Source of the DNA: an uncultured Armatimonadota bacterium
GTDB lineage: Bacteria > Armatimonadota > Fimbriimonadia > Fimbriimonadales > Fimbriimonadaceae
DNA length: 64,000 nucleotides
NCBI GenBank assembly: GCA_903833215.1
Contig: CAILEM010000029.1
Location: forward strand, 1-64,000
Reading direction: 5' to 3'
The first letter of the stretch is position 1; each line of letters begins with the position of its first letter. Below are positions 59,076 through 64,000 of this stretch, in pieces. The notes beneath the pieces are model-generated. The model was not told the origin of the DNA and searched no databases. It worked only from the letters and a program-made list of their open reading frames with translations. Position numbers and translations under genes: made by a program.

Positions 59076-60125
59076 ATGATCTTTATCGCCGCGTACCTGT
59101 TGGCTGCATCCCTGCTTCCTCACCGAATGGTGGAGACAGTTGGGCCAGCGACCTCAGAAATCAGGTCGTCGTGGGCTCCGCAATGGGTCGACCTTGGACT
59201 TGACAGTCGTCATCGCCAGGTGTGGATGCGAATTCAACGGAATCCAACGATTGACTATCACACCCTATTCGAGATCTACGCGGCTGGCCATCTCGTCAAG
59301 TCGAAGTCGATTGAAACGGACTCCTATTTTGAGGGCGATGTGCCGGCTACTGTGGCCACTGTAAAGGGGAACTGGTTCCTGTTTTACGATTCCCACCCAG
59401 GGGCCGGCGACACCTGGTTTACAAACTACCTTGTCATTCGGAAGCGAGACTATCGCTTTGAAGAACGTGGACAGTTTGAACACGGAGACGCTTCAAAGTT
59501 TCAATCGTCTCGCCGATACAGGGAATACAAGCTCCTCAAGTATCAGGGTGACCATCGGTACCGCCAACTGGGAGTTATCGGCTTCAAAATCATCGAGTGG
59601 AAGTGGAATTCTCGGACTGCTCTTTTTCGAAGGATCCGGCATTGGTACTCGCCCCGTCTGCCGAACCTATTAAGTCAAAACTGGTATGTCCAGCCATGGC
59701 GACAACTCAAAGGGGAGCTTGTAGGAACACCAACGTTTTTTCGGCCGGCGGATCCTGTCAAGCACGGCTTACCCTTCGACAGCCACTTCATGATCGCCCA
59801 CGACTATGGATTCGGGCAATGGACGGTGGGCCTCGTTACGGGCAAAGCTACGATGGATGAACTCCACCTCATTCAAGGAATTAAGGATCTTGCTGGGCTT
59901 GACTATCCTATCGGTGAGGTGGCCCCACACAACCCTCCCAGAATAAGCCAGTCGAGCAAGGGCATGGTTCTCACGATAACGACCTGCGTGTTTCACAAAG
60001 TCAGGGTTTCCGACTTCTTGGTGACAACCAAACCGTATAAGATCAGCCTCTTGCGAACCCGGCTCCAGCCAGAATGGACGCCGTTTCAAGGGCGTGCCAC
60101 GGGCGAAACCCGTCCACACCAATGA
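59076..60125 (+). CDS. Hypothetical exported protein
   Basis: 349-aa ORF with N-terminal hydrophobic segment. Confidence 0.65.
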   Translation: MIFIAAYLLAASLLPHRMVETVGPATSEIRSSWAPQWVDLGLDSRHRQVWMRIQRNPTIDYHTLFEIYAAGHLVKSKSIETDSYFEGDVPATVATVKGNWFLFYDSHPGAGDTWFTNYLVIRKRDYRFEERGQFEHGDASKFQSSRRYREYKLLKYQGDHRYRQLGVIGFKIIEWKWNSRTALFRRIRHWYSPRLPNLLSQNWYVQPWRQLKGELVGTPTFFRPADPVKHGLPFDSHFMIAHDYGFGQWTVGLVTGKATMDELHLIQGIKDLAGLDYPIGEVAPHNPPRISQSSKGMVLTITTCVFHKVRVSDFLVTTKPYKISLLRTRLQPEWTPFQGRATGETRPHQ

Positions 60126-60163
60126 GGTCGAATTGGGTCGGTACTTGTGAGTCTGCCAAATCT

Positions 60164-62350
60164 TCAATCTCCATCGGAGTATCGAGGCGATAATTTTGCG
60201 ACTTTGAGCCAGTCGCGGGTGTCGTCGAGGAGCCATTTCTTGAGGGCTGTTTTGGCTTCTCGTCGGCGCTGATTTGGCCAGATCATGCAATAGGGTGGTG
60301 CTCCCGCTAGATCGCCAACTCTTTGGGCAACGAAATCACCGGCGGTTACCGAGAAATGCTTGCTCAACGGCACCTCGGCAGGGAAGCTGAGGACACCGAA
60401 GCCACCCGAACTTCTATTCGGAACGTTATATTCGAGTGATTTGCCATCACTCGTCCAAGCTTCAATGCCAGACGCCGTGTTTCCACAACCTGCCGCGAGT
60501 ACTTTTCGGAAAGATGCGAAAGTTAGTAGCGGAGAATTGATGGCTACTTCAAGGAGGGCAGAATCAAGACTCACAACATTGCTGACATCTGGTGAGTCAA
60601 TCTCTTTCTTAAACATCCTCATATATTTGTCAACGACGCCTCTCATTTCGGGGTCATTGGGCAGCATCCAGAGTGGTTTTAGTTCACTCACGGTTAACGA
60701 AAAATGCGGTTTGAACGTGTGCACAACGCGTCCGAGGTCCGCAATCGCGGTTCGATCACCTGCGTGGAGGCGGTAGGAAATGACGCGTGAAAAAGCACCT
60801 GAACATAGTTGACCATGTTCGAGATGAGAGTTTGTCCAATTCGTCATCGCTGTCCCGGCAAGATGAGTGAGTTCCTGTAGGGCGGGCAAGCAGGTCGATG
60901 GAGACCAAAAACTCAGGCATTCACCAATGGAAAGTGCCTGCTCACAGTCGTCCATTTCACTGGCTTCACCGTGTTTTCTTTTCACCAACTGGATGGCGCG
61001 TTTGGCCATCAAGCCACCAATCTCGCCACCCCGAGTTGCCTGAAGAGGGGCCGCTGCGAGAGGACTCCTTAAGTCCGAATTCACAGGTTCGTCCATGTAT
61101 CCGTAGATCCTCACTCTCGGATTCACAAGGTGCTGGGCGGCCTGCAGCCAAGCTCGAGGCGTTGGGTTGTCCGCGGCCAGGACTTCTGCCCACTGCTCGA
61201 ATTTCGATCGCTTCGAATCGAGAACCCAGGCTTTTCGCAACGCTTCGACGGTCGCCTCACGGTCGTCTGAGAAGCACACTTGTGACGAGGGCCAAATCCG
61301 GGTGAGCAGTTCCTCGATAATCTCGGCGACCGGGTGAATTGTGTTTGTGGGGGTCGACATACCACCGGCGACACTGAAGAATGCCGTAAATCGGCGATCT
61401 CGATCAAGCGCGTCGATGAGCGCTGGTACCGCTGAATTACCCTTACCGAGGATCGCGCTGTAGATCGGATCCCCAGTGTAGTTGATGTTTGGATTCAGCT
61501 TATGAATCTGTTGACCCTGGATCATGTCCATCCGTGCGATCAACTGTGTGATCTCAGTGGAAGGTGTCACGCCTTGGGGTTGTTTCGAGGGCCGCTTGGC
61601 GCGTTCGTCCAAGTAGCTTGCGAGCTCCAGTGCGAAATCCAATTGAGTTTCTTGAAATGGCTGAAGTTCCTCTTCGGTGGGCATGATGCCTTGAGCCTCT
61701 AAGACTCGTGCAACCTTGAGAAGATTCTTGGCCCATCGTAATGCCTCGAGGTCTCGATTTGCTCTGAGTGCTTCCGCGACGTGGTACTTAATCTGGCTAA
61801 AGACTGCCTCAGACAGGAGGTTAGAATCGTGCCCGTGTCGTCCAGCGCAGTAGTCCTTGTATACGATTCTTGCCAAATCCGGGCGGCCCGCAGCAATCAA
61901 TACCGCTGGAGTCACCTCCACCATGGTTGGATCAAAGGGGCTAAAGTATCGACTTACGGGGCTTGGTTCGCTGCCGCCCTTAATTGCTTCAAGATTGGCT
62001 TTGCGAATGATGGCGCGCAGAGGGAACTCAAGGCCATTCAGTAGCACTACCGTTTTTCCATGCGGCTTAACCCAGCCGTAATTAGTTGGATTTCCAGTAA
62101 ACGGGGATGTTTCTGGGAAATCCACCGTTACTTCACAAAAAGTTCCGCCTCGCGGGTCGCCCAGCCCGTTTCCCAAAAGAGCCTTGGCCATCTTCAGGTA
62201 CTCAGGATCGATGTCGGACTGCGTCGTGCTCCAATCGATTGGTTTTGTTGCTACGGCGGTGGAGGTCCCGAGACTGCTCTGGTGGCGAGATGGCGTGCAG
62301 CTACACGTGCACAAAACAAGGCATAGCGCGAGAAGCAGTCTGCGGTTCAT
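60164..62350 (-). CDS. Hypothetical lipoprotein
   Basis: 728-aa ORF, N-terminus MNRRLLLALCLVLCTCSC resembles lipobox signal. Confidence 0.75.
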   Translation of the reverse strand: MNRRLLLALCLVLCTCSCTPSRHQSSLGTSTAVATKPIDWSTTQSDIDPEYLKMAKALLGNGLGDPRGGTFCEVTVDFPETSPFTGNPTNYGWVKPHGKTVVLLNGLEFPLRAIIRKANLEAIKGGSEPSPVSRYFSPFDPTMVEVTPAVLIAAGRPDLARIVYKDYCAGRHGHDSNLLSEAVFSQIKYHVAEALRANRDLEALRWAKNLLKVARVLEAQGIMPTEEELQPFQETQLDFALELASYLDERAKRPSKQPQGVTPSTEITQLIARMDMIQGQQIHKLNPNINYTGDPIYSAILGKGNSAVPALIDALDRDRRFTAFFSVAGGMSTPTNTIHPVAEIIEELLTRIWPSSQVCFSDDREATVEALRKAWVLDSKRSKFEQWAEVLAADNPTPRAWLQAAQHLVNPRVRIYGYMDEPVNSDLRSPLAAAPLQATRGGEIGGLMAKRAIQLVKRKHGEASEMDDCEQALSIGECLSFWSPSTCLPALQELTHLAGTAMTNWTNSHLEHGQLCSGAFSRVISYRLHAGDRTAIADLGRVVHTFKPHFSLTVSELKPLWMLPNDPEMRGVVDKYMRMFKKEIDSPDVSNVVSLDSALLEVAINSPLLTFASFRKVLAAGCGNTASGIEAWTSDGKSLEYNVPNRSSGGFGVLSFPAEVPLSKHFSVTAGDFVAQRVGDLAGAPPYCMIWPNQRRREAKTALKKWLLDDTRDWLKVAKLSPRYSDGD

Positions 62351-62420
62351 CCGCTAATACTGTAGTCCAACTTTTTGGAAGTGAAGGACACTACGTGCGG
62401 CGAAACTGAATGAAATTCAA

Positions 62421-62801
62421 TCAATCACGGAATGGATTTACGACGCGGACACCTTGGAAATCCTGACCACTATTCAAGTCTTCTGAGTAATGCTCTTTGC
62501 AGCCTGCATGCCTGGCTGCTTCGACAATAAGTGCGTCCCAAAAACTGACGATACTGGTGTCAGCAGTAGTCAGCGCCCTCTTGACGTGCCGCGTTTCGAC
62601 CGGAATGAATCTGAATACGCGATAGCTATCTAGGATCCTTGCGATTTCATGGCTTGCTAGCCCAAGTTTTTTGCATGTTGTCCAAGCAAATTCTTGTGCC
62701 ACCTGTAAAAAATGACACCTCTATCCGCCAATTGCTTCACGAGCGTCCCATTCGTAGACCAGGATATTCGTATCGATAAACTCGCCCGAGGCGATCGGCA
62801 T
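62421..62801 (-). pseudogene. Decayed VapC-type PIN toxin gene
   Basis: ATG at 62801 gives MPIASGEFIDTNILVYEWDAREAIGG then TAG; PIN C-terminal half (VAQEFAWTTCKKLG...SFWDALIVEAARHAGCKEHYSEDLNSGQ) is open at 62421-62702. Confidence 0.75.
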
Positions 62802-63015
62802 AAATCTCCTCTCGACCGAATGCACCGGTGCGTGTGCGAGACCCGAATTCTGCGAGTAGAGCCTCGTGAGCAGCCTGCCAATCCTGATTGGGTTCGGCAG
62901 TCACATCGCTCAGCACTTCACCGACAAACCGATTCACAGATAGCTTTCTTTCGGCAGCGAGAACTCGGAGCCGATCGAGCACAGCTTCCGGAAGGCTGAT
63001 GGTTAGGTTTCTCAC
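62737..63015 (-). CDS. VapB-like ribbon-helix-helix antitoxin
   Basis: MRNLTISLPEAVLDRLRVLAAERKLSVNRFVGEVL upstream of and overlapping the PIN gene. Confidence 0.75.
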   Translation of the reverse strand: MRNLTISLPEAVLDRLRVLAAERKLSVNRFVGEVLSDVTAEPNQDWQAAHEALLAEFGSRTRTGAFGREEIYADRLGRVYRYEYPGLRMGRS

Positions 63016-63339
63016 AAATGGAAATTTACACGAAGTTCGTGGAATTCAATGACGTGCTATCCGCTGGGTTTACCGCTGGCGTCAAACTCACTACCAACGG
63101 CGGTGACGTAGATGATGAGATCGGACCAGACGACAAAACTGGAAGACGTCGTTATCGGGCAGTTGTTGGTGATCGAAGAAGTCACCCCGAAAGAATTAGC
63201 CGTGGCCCATTAACGTGGTATTCGGTTGAATGGATCCCATATCCATTGTTGGCCGTAATCAAAGAAGCGGGAAGGAAGCCGGTGTATTTGAGGATTTAGG
63301 TGGAACATTGCGATCCGATTCCTAATCTGAGGGTGGATC

Positions 63340-63606
63340 ATGAAATTTACCAACCTCAAATTGGGTTCGATTGCCCTGATAGCAATTTGCCTAGCCTCCT
63401 CGGTTCCTGCCCAGACCCAGTCCGTTAGGCATGCGAAAATGGATGTCAGAGCAGCTCGTGCCGACATTCGTAGACTGCAGGTCATTCGTCGCCGATGTGT
63501 GAAGTACAAGAACTGGGGCAAGTTGCGCCAGACCGACCGTCTGATCGCCGAGGACCAGAAGTTTATCCATCAGGACAATCACAAGATCCGAAACCACGGT
63601 GGCTAG
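63340..63606 (+). CDS. Small hypothetical exported protein
   Basis: Signal-like MKFTNLKLGSIALIAICLASSVPAQT. Confidence 0.55.
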   Translation: MKFTNLKLGSIALIAICLASSVPAQTQSVRHAKMDVRAARADIRRLQVIRRRCVKYKNWGKLRQTDRLIAEDQKFIHQDNHKIRNHGG

Positions 63607-63711
63607 TGGAAATGAGCTATATGCTTCCAGAGTGGGGCACTAAGTCTTGTCTGCTTTGCAGCTCTTCGTAGGGCTGAAATGGAACCTCTGCACGAGAGCC
63701 CAAGTTAATAT

Positions 63712-64000
63712 TTGGAAGTGCTTCTGAATTCAATTTCATTCCTACCTTTGCTGTATTGCCTTGCCTTTGGGGCAGGCGGAGGGTCGGCGGTTCAGCAGAA
63801 AACCGAATGCGGCGAGCGGATCGAGCGCTCGCTCGTCTCCGCGACAGCCCATCATAAGCGTCTCGTGGTTAAATTCGGCGCATCTTGGTGCGCGGGTTGC
63901 CATGAACTCGAAAGGTTTTTGTTATCGAAGCCCTTTCAAGACTCCATGGGCCGGTACTACGATGTTCTCTGCATCGACTATGGAGAAGACATCATTCAAA
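63712..64000 (+). CDS. Thioredoxin-like protein, truncated by window end
   Basis: TTG/GTG start region, hydrophobic N-terminus, VVKFGASWCAGCHELERFLLSKPFQDSM (CxxC). Confidence 0.8.
   Translation, partial: MEVLLNSISFLPLLYCLAFGAGGGSAVQQKTECGERIERSLVSATAHHKRLVVKFGASWCAGCHELERFLLSKPFQDSMGRYYDVLCIDYGEDIIQ

Noticed and set aside
63018-63299. 93-aa plus-strand ORF and the short frame MRSDQTTKLEDVVIGQLLVIEEVTPKELAVAH at about 63115-63213
   Set aside because: Overlapping weak frames with no recognised domain; possibly a remnant, not supportable as a gene
1-64000. CRISPR arrays, rRNA and tRNA genes, integrated phage
   Set aside because: No regularly spaced direct repeats, cas genes, rRNA-like stretches or phage structural genes seen; tRNAs were searched only by eye, so a missed one is possible (tRNAscan would settle it)

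Overview
The 64 kb window is gene-dense bacterial chromosome. No rRNA, CRISPR array, phage or intact transposon was recognised. I read it by domain-motif inspection of the supplied ORFs plus manual inspection of intergenic DNA. Main content: (1) 145-11075, a divergent block of four hybrid or PAS histidine kinases and one REC-HD-GYP regulator, including a kinase with a degraded ATP-binding domain and a kinase with a pseudo-receiver. (2) 12465-13150, a VapBC-type toxin-antitoxin pair. (3) 13159-20767, a seven-gene minus-strand run (FHA+J-like protein, membrane FHA protein, PP2C phosphatase, Ser/Thr kinase, alpha/beta hydrolase, NodB-type deacetylase, flavin-dependent halogenase-like enzyme). This is my best candidate for an undescribed system. 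(4) 20935-28207, esterase, beta-propeller, GH51-like, PH-like and DUF2461 genes. (5) 28243-33384, a 1713-aa surface protein with Asp-box/BNR repeats and nine Ig-like repeats. (6) 34171-43314, LacI regulator, second Ser/Thr kinase, repeat-plus-FGE-sulfatase-domain protein and GH2 beta-galactosidase. (7) 43645-64000, M15D peptidase, SMI1/KNR4, GT39, YceI, CsrA, AbrB-like, another hybrid kinase, EamA, beta-helix/CBM6, GH43, DAACS transporter, Fic, hypotheticals, a decayed vapC and a truncated thioredoxin-like gene. Non-coding signals include two copies of a short inverted-repeat element, a LacI-type operator palindrome, tandem terminator-like hairpins and a 14-bp perfect palindrome. Taxonomy is not stated by the sequence; Armatimonadota-like is only a guess.
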